From: Micromonosporaceae bacterium
GTDB lineage: Bacteria; Actinomycetota; Actinomycetes; Mycobacteriales; Micromonosporaceae
Assembly: GCA_003543035.1 (NCBI GenBank)
Contig: DPJL01000135.1
Span: 7,946-13,829 of the forward strand
Direction of reading: 5' to 3'
Length of the DNA stretch: 5,884 bases
Shown: positions 1-4,196 of the stretch, piece after piece
How positions within the stretch are numbered: position 1 is the stretch's first letter
Layout: the number at the start of each line of letters is the position of its first letter
Made by a program: the position numbers and the translations under genes
The notes under the pieces: model-generated
The model's input: only the letters and a program-made list of their open reading frames with translations
The model's database searches: none
Told to the model about the DNA's origin: nothing

Positions 1-305
1 CGGCGGAGGCCTTCGTCAGCGAGGTCCGGCGGGCAGCCGGAGCCGATCGGAGACTGGACGAAGCCATCGCCCGCCTGGGTAAAGAACTGTCCAACTTGGA
101 CGATATCGAGTATCGGGCTCGCCGCTTGGTCGAGACGATGGCTTTGGTGCTCCAGGGTTCGCTGCTGGTCCGGTATGCGCCCCCGGCGGTCGCTGATGCC
201 TTCTGCGCCACGCGCTTTGGCCGTGACTGGGGAAACGCCTTCGGCACGCTCCCGCCGGGCATCGATACGGGAGCGATCATCGAGCGCGCTAGGACAGCGC
301 GCTAG
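1..305 (+). CDS. AidB-like acyl-CoA dehydrogenase, C-terminal end (5' truncated by window)
   Basis: The reading frame is open from base 3 to the TAG at 303-305, giving about 100 C-terminal residues; the start lies outside the window. The sequence is the all-helical C-terminal region of a flavin-dependent acyl-CoA dehydrogenase of the AidB/isovaleryl-CoA dehydrogenase type. Diagnostic stretches are GADRRLDEAIARL, then RRLVETMALVLQGSLLVRYA, PPAVADAFCATR and DWGNAFGTLPPGID. E. coli AidB has a comparable YASPPMAQAWCQ segment near its end. AidB proteins bind FAD and DNA and belong to the adaptive response to alkylation damage; whether this one does so cannot be judged without the N-terminal and FAD-binding parts. 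The last codons lie in a 13-bp tandem repeat that also supplies the stop. It could instead be a catabolic acyl-CoA dehydrogenase. Confidence 0.8.
   Translation, partial: AEAFVSEVRRAAGADRRLDEAIARLGKELSNLDDIEYRARRLVETMALVLQGSLLVRYAPPAVADAFCATRFGRDWGNAFGTLPPGIDTGAIIERARTAR
283..303. terminator. Hairpin at the stop codon of the acyl-CoA dehydrogenase gene
   Basis: AGCGCGCT occurs at 283-290 and again at 296-303, separated by AGGAC. The octamer is self-complementary, so the two copies form an 8-bp GC-rich stem with a 5-nt loop, ending on the first base of the TAG stop. No U-tract follows, which is common for actinobacterial hairpin terminators. Because it sits between convergent genes it could act on both strands. 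Termination is inferred from position and fold only. Confidence 0.45.
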
Positions 306-339
306 GACAGCGGGCTAAGGCAGCGGGCTAAGGCAGCGG
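288..339. repeat. Four tandem copies of a 13-bp unit
   Basis: Units lie at 288-300, 301-313, 314-326 and 327-339. The first two read GCTAGGACAGCG plus C or G; the last two are identical, GCTAAGGCAGCGG. The array runs from the last codons of the acyl-CoA dehydrogenase gene to one base before the stop codon of the convergent VOC gene. Because 13 is not a multiple of 3, the first copy is read as Ala-Arg-Thr-Ala while the second supplies the TAG stop. Copy number may vary between strains. Confidence 0.85.
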
Positions 340-340
340 G

Positions 341-700
341 TCAGCTGGCGGGCGGCTGGTGCAACCCGAAAGGTGAGCCCTGGTCGTCCCGGCAGATCTT
401 GAACCGGCCGAATTTGGCGATCGAGTCCGCGTCGCCCTCGACATCGGATTCGTCGGCCTCCCCGCCCAGCTCGCGCACCCTGGCTATTGCCGCGGCAATG
501 TCATCGACGCGGAAGAACAGGTAGGGAGCGGCCGCCGGGTCGTTGCCATGCATGCCGCCGGGAACATTTGGTGCGGTGATTTCGAATCCGTTGCCCGTCG
601 GGCCCGCTCCGAATTTCCAGCCGAAGAGACCTCCGTAAAACACCCGGCCACGTTCAGGGTCCTGGACGCCGATCTCAAAGAACGAAAGCTCGCCTGTCAT
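341..700 (-). CDS. VOC-family (glyoxalase/bleomycin-resistance fold) protein
   Basis: A 119-residue single-domain protein of the vicinal oxygen chelate fold. Two beta-alpha-beta-beta-beta modules are visible: the first begins near residues 6-30 (FFEIGVQDPERGRVFYGGLF, then GWKF), the second near 60-80 (YLFFRVDDIAAAIARVRELG), ending with RDDQGSPFGLHQP. VOC proteins include glyoxalase I, ring-cleavage dioxygenases, epimerases and antibiotic-binding proteins; the substrate cannot be named. The usual C-terminal metal-ligand Glu is not obvious in FGLHQP, so it may bind rather than convert a ligand. The ATG at 700 follows an AAGAGGTG Shine-Dalgarno (705-712 on the complement) at 4-nt spacing. It converges on the acyl-CoA dehydrogenase gene and diverges from the DDAH gene. 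Confidence 0.85.
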   Translation of the reverse strand: MTGELSFFEIGVQDPERGRVFYGGLFGWKFGAGPTGNGFEITAPNVPGGMHGNDPAAAPYLFFRVDDIAAAIARVRELGGEADESDVEGDADSIAKFGRFKICRDDQGSPFGLHQPPAS

Positions 701-847
701 GTGTCACCTCTTACCCACTCAGACGCGCCGCTAAGCCGCTCGGCGCAACGAATCGCCGGTTCGGGCCGTAAAGACGCAATACTTCGGGGTCTACGTGCAA
801 CAACACCTTGGTCATCCGGGCCTGGCCCGCCCGTAGTCTCAATCGCC
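701..847. promoter_or_regulatory. Divergent control region between VOC and DDAH genes
   Basis: This 147-bp gap holds the VOC ribosome site at its left end. At its right end is a likely -10 hexamer TAGTCT (834-839), 8 nt before the GTG at 848. That spacing, and the lack of a Shine-Dalgarno, suggest a leaderless DDAH transcript. A TTGGTC at 808-813 is too far away (20 bp) to be a convincing -35. An exact odd palindrome, CGGGCC-T-GGCCCG (817-829), sits just upstream of the -10 and could be an operator. GCGCCG (725-730) pairs with CGGCGC (741-746). None of these has independent support. Confidence 0.4.
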
Positions 848-1654
848 GTGACCCGCGTTTATCTGATGTGCCCGCCCGAACAGTTCGCGGTCGAGTATGC
901 GATCAACCCTTGGATGGACACGTCGGCGCCGGTCGATACCGAGCTCGCGGTCAAGCAGTGGACCGGGTTGCGCGAAGCCTTGTTCGCCGCCGGTCACACA
1001 GTCCATGTGCTGACGCCTGAGCTCGGCCTGCCGGACATGGTGTTCGCGGCGAACGGGGCGTTCGTGGTGGACGGCAAGGTCTACGGCGCCCGGTTCCGTT
1101 ACCCGCAAAGGGCCGCGGAGGCAGCCGCCCACCGGCGGTTCTATGAAGCTCAGGGTTGGGCCTATGCCGAGCCGATCCAAGTCAACGAGGGCGAAGGGGA
1201 TTTCGCCTACGTTCCCGATGCCCATGGCGGGCTCATCCTCGCCGGGTACGGCTTCCGCACCGCGCAGGCCGCTCACGCCGAGGCACAGGAGATCCTGGGC
1301 CGGCCGGCGATCTCGTTGCGGTTGGTGGACCCGCGGTTCTATCACCTGGATACGGCATTGGCGGCCATCGATGACAGCAACATCGCCTACTATCCGGGTG
1401 CTTTCTCCGAGCCGTCCCAGGCGGTGTAGCGACAGCTCTTCCCCGACGCGATCGTCGCCGACGAGGCGGACGCGCTGGCGTTCGCGCTGAACCTGGTCAG
1501 CGATGGCCGCAACGTCTTCCTCAACACCGACTCGACGGCGATGGCACAGAAGTTGGCGGAGGCCGGCTTCCACCCGGTGATGGTGGATCTCAGCGAGCTG
1601 AAGAAGGGCGGCGGCAGCGTGAAGTGCTGCATCGCCGAGCTCCGGCTGTCCTAA
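848..1654 (+). pseudogene. Dimethylargininase (DDAH)/amidinotransferase-family gene interrupted by an in-frame TAG
   Basis: The frame from GTG 848 encodes a 268-codon member of the DDAH/arginine deiminase superfamily, a normal length for bacterial DDAH. These enzymes hydrolyse N-methylated arginine to citrulline and methylamines. Visible landmarks are MCPPEQF near the start, INPWM (20-23), LPDMVFAANGAF (61-72), NEGEGDF (113-119) with acidic substrate-binding residues, FYHLDTAL with the presumed catalytic His166, and GGGSVKCC with the presumed nucleophile Cys260 beside Cys261. Codon 194 is TAG (1427-1429), so normal translation gives 193 residues with the His but without the Cys. The frame stays open and family-like for 74 further codons (RQLFPDAIVADEADALAF onward) to the TAA at 1652-1654. 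A single T-to-A change from a Leu TTG would explain the stop. A sequencing error or stop readthrough are alternatives. The start is chosen because the family match begins there and a -10 lies 8 nt upstream. Confidence 0.85.
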
Positions 1655-1667
1655 AGAGACAGTGCGG
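1642..1667. terminator. Weak hairpin over the overlapping stops of DDAH and tetR
   Basis: CTGTC (1646-1650) pairs with GACAG (1658-1662) around a 7-nt loop that holds both stop codons (TAA 1652-1654 on +, TAG 1653-1651 on -). An outer CCG/CGG pair (1642-1644 with 1665-1667) can extend the stem past a small internal loop. It is short, and is listed mainly because every other convergent junction here has a similar element. Confidence 0.25.
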
Positions 1668-2211
1668 CCTTGACCGCGGAGCGAAGCGAAGCGGTCACGG
1701 CGGCCGGGTCGTCGAGGTAGCCACCGACCATGGCTCCATCGCGCAGGAGGATCAACGTCGTCGCTGCCTCATCCGGGCGGGGGTGTCCCGCCTCGGCCAG
1801 GATTCCTTTGAGTCGCTTGTGCAGCCAGCGGCGGTGTTCGGCGATCACGCCACGGACCGGGTGCCCTGGATCGGGGTATTCGGCGGCCGCGTTGATGAAG
1901 GCGCAACCGCGGAAGCCGGGGGCGCAGGCCAACTCGCCGAGCCAGTCGACCAATGCGGCGACCAGATCCTTGGGATCGCGCGCCCGCTCGGCCAGGGTCT
2001 CGATCTGAGCTCGCAACCGTTGATCATGCTGGGCCAGGTAGGCCCGGACGAGATCCTCTTTGCTCGGGAACTGCTTGTAGAACGTGGCTCTGGTCACCTT
2101 CGCCTCGTTGACGAGCCGGTCCACGCCGATCGCTTGGATGCCGTCGGCGTAGAAAAGCCTGGTAGCGGTCTCGAGCAGGCGGTTGCGAGCGGGACTCGTC
2201 GTGACGTTCAC
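1651..2211 (-). CDS. TetR/AcrR-family transcriptional regulator, likely repressor of ohr
   Basis: A 186-residue TetR-type regulator of normal length. Residues about 10-58 form the DNA-binding domain: RLLETATRLFYADGIQAIGV, then DRLVNEAKVTRATFYKQFPS with the signature recognition-helix segment TRATFYKQF, then KEDLVRAYL. The C-terminal ligand domain carries GFRGCAFINAAAEYPD, typical of one large TetR subgroup, with Cys96 and Cys103 that might sense oxidation (inference). The start is the GTG at 2211; no Shine-Dalgarno precedes it, but a TACTGT -10 ends 7 nt upstream, so the mRNA is probably leaderless. It is divergent from ohr across 76 bp containing two 14-bp palindromes, the usual layout for a TetR repressor controlling itself and its neighbour. 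Its last 4 bases overlap the 3' end of the convergent DDAH gene. Confidence 0.92.
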   Translation of the reverse strand: MNVTTSPARNRLLETATRLFYADGIQAIGVDRLVNEAKVTRATFYKQFPSKEDLVRAYLAQHDQRLRAQIETLAERARDPKDLVAALVDWLGELACAPGFRGCAFINAAAEYPDPGHPVRGVIAEHRRWLHKRLKGILAEAGHPRPDEAATTLILLRDGAMVGGYLDDPAAVTASLRSAVKAALSL

Positions 2212-2215
2212 AACT

Positions 2216-2245
2216 TTGACAGTAACAGAACGTTCGGTCTACTGT
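2216..2245 (+). promoter_or_regulatory. Promoter for ohr
   Basis: A consensus -35 TTGACA (2216-2221) is followed after 18 bp by TACTGT (2240-2245), a good TAnnnT -10. Transcription would start near 2252, leaving a leader of roughly 35 nt with the ribosome site GGAGGAG at 2276-2282, 5 nt before the ATG at 2288. One operator-like palindrome lies in the spacer and the other near the transcript start, so a bound repressor would block both polymerase binding and escape. Confidence 0.65.
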
Positions 2246-2248
2246 CGG
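2219..2248 (-). promoter_or_regulatory. Promoter for tetR, face-to-face with the ohr promoter
   Basis: On the minus strand CCGACA (2248-2243) and TACTGT (2224-2219) are 18 bp apart, mirroring the ohr promoter. The -10 ends 7 nt before the GTG start, which predicts a leaderless tetR mRNA. The two -10 elements are the arms of an exact inverted repeat, GACAGTA (2218-2224) and TACTGTC (2240-2246). Each -10 overlaps the -35 of the opposing promoter, so two polymerases could not bind at once. Confidence 0.5.
2227..2240. promoter_or_regulatory. Operator O1 (imperfect palindrome), probable TetR site
   Basis: AGAACG-TT-CGGTCT has half-sites AGAACG and AGACCG, one base short of perfect symmetry. It lies between the -35 and -10 elements of both the ohr and tetR promoters. 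It has the same length and half-site sequence as O2, and their centres are 30 bp apart. Confidence 0.55.
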
Positions 2249-2256
2249 GTGCAGGA

Positions 2257-2270
2257 AGAACGAGCGTTCT
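2257..2270. promoter_or_regulatory. Operator O2 (perfect half-sites), probable TetR site
   Basis: AGAACG-AG-CGTTCT has two identical 6-bp half-sites around a 2-bp centre, the size and shape of a typical TetR-family operator. It lies at or just after the expected ohr transcription start and before the ribosome site. The 30-bp distance from O1 is close to three helical turns, which would put two dimers on the same face of the DNA. Confidence 0.6.
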
Positions 2271-2287
2271 ACCCCGGAGGAGACGAG

Positions 2288-2704
2288 ATGACCCCGCTTT
2301 ACACCGCATACGCGACAGCTCACGGCGGACGCCAGGGCCGCACGGCCACCAACGACGGCAAGCTCGACCTGCAGCTGTCGCACCCGGTCGAGCTGGGCGG
2401 TGACGGGGAAGGCACCAATCCCGAGCAGCTTTTCGCAGCCGGTTATGCCGCTTGTTTCACCAACGCGCTGCACACCGTGGCGCGACGCATGAAGGTCGAC
2501 GCCACCGGGGCGGCTGTGACGGCTGAGGTTAGCCTGGGCGCGATCGGTGAAGGCCGCTACGGTCTCGCCGTGGTGCTGCGGGTCGCGTTGCCGGAGACGA
2601 TCGCGCCCGAGGTGGCCACCAAGCTTGTCGACGCCACTCACCAGGTCTGCCCCTATTCCAATGCCACCCGCGGCAACATCGACGTTCAGGTCACCCTGTC
2701 CTGA
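2288..2704 (+). CDS. ohr: Organic hydroperoxide resistance protein Ohr (OsmC/Ohr family)
   Basis: A 138-residue cytosolic thiol peroxidase that reduces organic and fatty-acid hydroperoxides, in characterised members with lipoyl-protein electrons. The active-site pair is present: peroxidatic Cys56 in GYAACFTNAL and resolving Cys121 in HQVCPYSNATRGN. The N-terminal GGRQGR supplies the catalytic Arg (most likely Arg18), and Glu46 in NPEQLFAAGY matches the conserved Glu that pairs with it. The VCPYSNATRGNI ending separates Ohr from OsmC proper. The ATG at 2288 has the best ribosome site in the window (GGAGGAG, 5-nt spacing); an upstream extension would run into tetR. It is divergent from tetR, which probably represses it, and convergent with ogt, leaving only 6 nt between stops. 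Confidence 0.95.
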   Translation: MTPLYTAYATAHGGRQGRTATNDGKLDLQLSHPVELGGDGEGTNPEQLFAAGYAACFTNALHTVARRMKVDATGAAVTAEVSLGAIGEGRYGLAVVLRVALPETIAPEVATKLVDATHQVCPYSNATRGNIDVQVTLS

Positions 2705-2714
2705 CTCGAGTCAG
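2701..2714. terminator. 14-bp perfect palindrome joining the stop codons of ohr and ogt
   Basis: CTGACTCGAGTCAG is perfectly self-complementary. Its halves contain the TGA of ohr (2702-2704) and the TGA of ogt (2713-2711 on the minus strand), so the two genes end as mirror images around CTCGAG. As RNA it would give only a 5-bp stem with a TCGA loop, so termination is uncertain; a protein-binding role or chance are alternatives. Confidence 0.35.
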
Positions 2715-3190
2715 ATCAGTTGTGGCGCAAGCGCTCCCTCGAGTGTGAGCAGGAGTCGTTTGCGTTCAATGCCACCGGCGTACCCGGTCAGCGAGCCGTC
2801 GCTGCCGATCACCCGGTGGCATGGTCGTATCAGGAGTAGGGGATTGGCGCCTACCGCGGCTGCGACGGCACGGATCCGGTCGCGAGGTGCCCCCACCCGC
2901 CGAGCCAGCTCGCCGTAGCTGATCGTGGTGCCGTAGGGGATCTGCTCGACCGCCGCCCAGACGCGCTCCTGGAACGGAGTGCCTGGGCTGGCCAACGGGA
3001 GATCGAATTGCTCCAGCTCGCCGGCGAAGTAGGCCTGCAACTGCCGCGTGACCTCGTTGAAGTCGGCCGAGTAGGAGGAACCGACCGGAACATCGCGCTG
3101 GCCGGGCACCGACACCGAGGTCAGGCCAGCTTTTGAGCCGACTATGAGGAGTTCGCCGAGCGGGCTGTCAAAGGTGGTAAAGGCTGTCAT
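2711..3190 (-). CDS. ogt: Methylated-DNA--[protein]-cysteine S-methyltransferase (Ogt/MGMT)
   Basis: A 159-residue suicide DNA-repair protein that moves the alkyl group from O6-alkylguanine (and O4-alkylthymine) to its own cysteine. The active-site motif PCHRV is at 123-127 with acceptor Cys124, followed by IGSDGSLTGYAGG. The DNA-binding part reads TPFQERVW (71-78), IPYGTTISYGELARRVG (84-100) with the conserved Tyr92, then IRAVAAAVGANP with Arg107 as probable Arg finger and Asn116 as hinge Asn. The N-terminal ribonuclease-like domain covers about 1-65. Length fits stand-alone Ogt without an AraC-like Ada part. The residue before PCHRV is Arg121-Arg122-type polar (IRPCHRV) where Ile or Val is usual. 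The ATG at 3190 fits family N-termini (FDSPLGEL), though no clear Shine-Dalgarno precedes it. With the AidB-like gene it makes two alkylation-response genes in the window, not in one operon. Confidence 0.95.
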   Translation of the reverse strand: MTAFTTFDSPLGELLIVGSKAGLTSVSVPGQRDVPVGSSYSADFNEVTRQLQAYFAGELEQFDLPLASPGTPFQERVWAAVEQIPYGTTISYGELARRVGAPRDRIRAVAAAVGANPLLLIRPCHRVIGSDGSLTGYAGGIERKRLLLTLEGALAPQLI

Positions 3191-3250
3191 GCCAACCAGT
3201 CTGCTTCAAGCCCGGTACACGATGCTGGCGGTTTTCAGACGCCGCATAAC

Positions 3251-3266
3251 AGTGACCTGAATCACT
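3251..3266. promoter_or_regulatory. Inverted repeat between ogt and yceI
   Basis: AGTGA (3251-3255) and TCACT (3262-3266) flank CCTGAA. It sits 61 bp before the ogt start and just upstream of the yceI -35, so it could serve either gene as an operator. The arms are short and there is no second copy. Confidence 0.25.
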
Positions 3267-3274
3267 CTCATATA

Positions 3275-3325
3275 GTTGACGGTTCAACAAAATGCGCTAG
3301 GCTTATCGGTAGTTGAACAGACAAC
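3275..3325 (+). promoter_or_regulatory. Promoter of the yceI gene with two GTTGA-type palindromes
   Basis: TTGACG (3276-3281) and TAGGCT (3298-3303), 16 bp apart, form a likely promoter. Two related 14-bp imperfect palindromes overlap it: GTTGACGGTTCAAC (3275-3288), which covers the -35, and GTTGAACAGACAAC (3312-3325), near the expected transcript start. Their centres are 37 bp apart. TTGA/TCAA half-sites of this kind are typical of MarR-family operators, but no marR gene is in the window, so the regulator would be elsewhere. The leader ends with AGGAGA (3332-3337), 7 nt before the ATG. Confidence 0.5.
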
Positions 3326-3344
3326 CATCTTAGGAGAACCTAGC

Positions 3345-3908
3345 ATGACCACCACAGTTGCCCCGTCGCTCGCAGAGCTGACCGGCCAGTACAGTCTCGA
3401 CCCGGCCCACACCCGGATTGGTTTCGTGGCTCGTCACGCCATGGTGACCAAGGTGCGTGGAGCCTTCAATGAGTTTGAGGGCACCGGATTCCTCGATGGC
3501 ACAGACCCGGCCAAGTCGACCGTATCGGTGACCATCAAGGCTGCCAGCATCGACACGCGCAACGAACAGCGCGACGGTCACCTGCGCAGCAACGACTTCC
3601 TGGACATGGAGAACCACCCGGAGATCACCTTCGTCTCCACCTCGGCCGCTCAGCTGGACGACACGACCTTCCAGCTCTCCGGCGATCTGACCATCCGCGG
3701 CGTCACGCAGCCGGTCACCATCGATTTCCAGTACGAGGGTGCCGCCGTCGACCCGTTCGGCAACCAGCGCGTCGGCTTCGAGGGCTCCATTGCCATCAGC
3801 CGCAAGGACTTTGGCATCACCTGGAACGCCGCGCTCGAGACCGGCGGTGTGCTCGTGAGTGACAGGATCGTGCTGGAGTTCGAAATCTCTGCGATCAAGA
3901 AAGCCTGA
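3345..3908 (+). CDS. YceI-family lipocalin-like protein
   Basis: A 187-residue YceI protein. Landmarks run in the family order: GQYSLDPAHTRIGFVARHAM (14-33), VTIKAASIDTRNEQRDGHLR (62-81), SNDFLDMENHPEITFVST (82-99), LTIRGVTQPVTIDF (115-128) and GFEGSIAISRKDFGITWN (144-161), ending in SDRIVLEFEISAIKK. Family members form an eight-stranded beta barrel; crystallised ones bind polyisoprenoid lipids such as ubiquinone-8 in the cavity. Unlike E. coli YceI there is no signal peptide, so this form is probably cytoplasmic. The ATG at 3345 is chosen for its AGGAGA ribosome site. Upstream palindromes suggest single-gene repressor control. It is divergent from ogt and convergent with the small hypothetical gene. 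The ligand is unknown. Confidence 0.93.
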   Translation: MTTTVAPSLAELTGQYSLDPAHTRIGFVARHAMVTKVRGAFNEFEGTGFLDGTDPAKSTVSVTIKAASIDTRNEQRDGHLRSNDFLDMENHPEITFVSTSAAQLDDTTFQLSGDLTIRGVTQPVTIDFQYEGAAVDPFGNQRVGFEGSIAISRKDFGITWNAALETGGVLVSDRIVLEFEISAIKKA

Positions 3909-3914
3909 TCTGAA

Positions 3915-3949
3915 ACGCCTTCATGCGGCCGGCCGCCGCATGAAGGCGT
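3915..3949. terminator. 15-bp perfect hairpin between yceI and the convergent small gene
   Basis: The arms at 3915-3929 and 3935-3949 (left arm ACGCCTTCATGCGGC) are exact complements around a 5-nt CGGCC loop. The hairpin begins 6 nt after the yceI stop, correct for an intrinsic terminator. On the other strand it covers the last nine codons and stop of the small gene (stop 3923-3921). No long U-run follows in either direction, though a short UUU follows on the minus strand. It probably ends transcription both ways. Confidence 0.75.
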
Positions 3950-4178
3950 ATACCTGATCCTTTAGTTCGCTGATGCTGACGAGTTCATAACCGTATTTGT
4001 CGAGCATCTCCACCGCCGACATGACCAGCCGCAAGCCTTCTCCGCGCATCATCGCGTAGCCGTGCACGGCCAGATAGCGATGCGGGTAGGAACGCAGATC
4101 AGCCCGGTTCTCCAACACCGCCGCCGCACTGACGAGATGCTTGCCGGCGATCATCTCGGCCGTTTCGATTTGGGACAT
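3921..4178 (-). CDS. Small hypothetical protein (85 aa), unknown function
   Basis: An 85-residue protein that I cannot assign to a named family. It is soluble-looking, with no signal or membrane segment. The N-terminal half is helical in character (IETAEMIAGKHLVSAAAVLE), followed by a basic/aromatic stretch (YPHRYLAVHGYAMMRGEG), a second helix (LRLVMSAVEMLD) and a C-terminal KYGYELVSISELKDQVYAF. The last part resembles DUF4177-type short proteins (GYELVSI...YAF), which is weak evidence. The ATG at 4178 is preferred over an upstream in-frame TTG (4196) because a TAGGGT -10 ends 7 nt before it, implying a leaderless mRNA, and because the TTG form would abut the divergent lipoprotein start. The C-terminus is coded inside the yceI terminator hairpin, so its last residues (MRRPAA) may be constrained by RNA structure. 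Confidence 0.75.
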   Translation of the reverse strand: MSQIETAEMIAGKHLVSAAAVLENRADLRSYPHRYLAVHGYAMMRGEGLRLVMSAVEMLDKYGYELVSISELKDQVYAFMRRPAA

Positions 4179-4196
4179 ACGGGTTACCCTACCCAA
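4179..4196. promoter_or_regulatory. 18-bp bidirectional promoter with overlapping -10 elements
   Basis: Only 18 bp separate the ATG of the small hypothetical gene (4178, minus) from the GTG of the lipoprotein gene (4197, plus). In the gap the 7-mer TACCCTA (4185-4191) gives TACCCT as a -10 on the plus strand, ending 6 nt before the GTG. Read the other way it gives TAGGGT as a -10 on the minus strand, ending 7 nt before the ATG. Neither gene has a Shine-Dalgarno, so both mRNAs should be leaderless. No convincing -35 is seen on either side. Confidence 0.5.

Noticed and set aside
288..339. CRISPR-like repeat array
   Set aside because: Units are 13 bp and directly contiguous with no spacers, and no cas gene is present.
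548..847. An N-terminal extension of the DDAH gene back to an upstream ATG
   Set aside because: It would overlap the VOC gene on the other strand, and the added 100 residues do not look like any DDAH. Family similarity starts at the GTG 848.
839..1573. A 244-codon minus-strand open frame opposite the DDAH gene
   Set aside because: It lacks motifs and is rich in Arg/Val/Asp as expected for a shadow; the plus strand carries the conserved DDAH landmarks.
2183..2287. An upstream in-frame start for ohr
   Set aside because: It would overlap tetR and translate through both operators. The ATG at 2288 has the GGAGGAG site and matches Ohr N-termini.
1624..2403. A 259-codon plus-strand open frame across tetR and into ohr
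   Set aside because: The tetR HTH signature on the minus strand and the ohr active-site motifs in another plus frame explain the same bases. Translation shows low-complexity Gly/Arg/Asp content and no domain.
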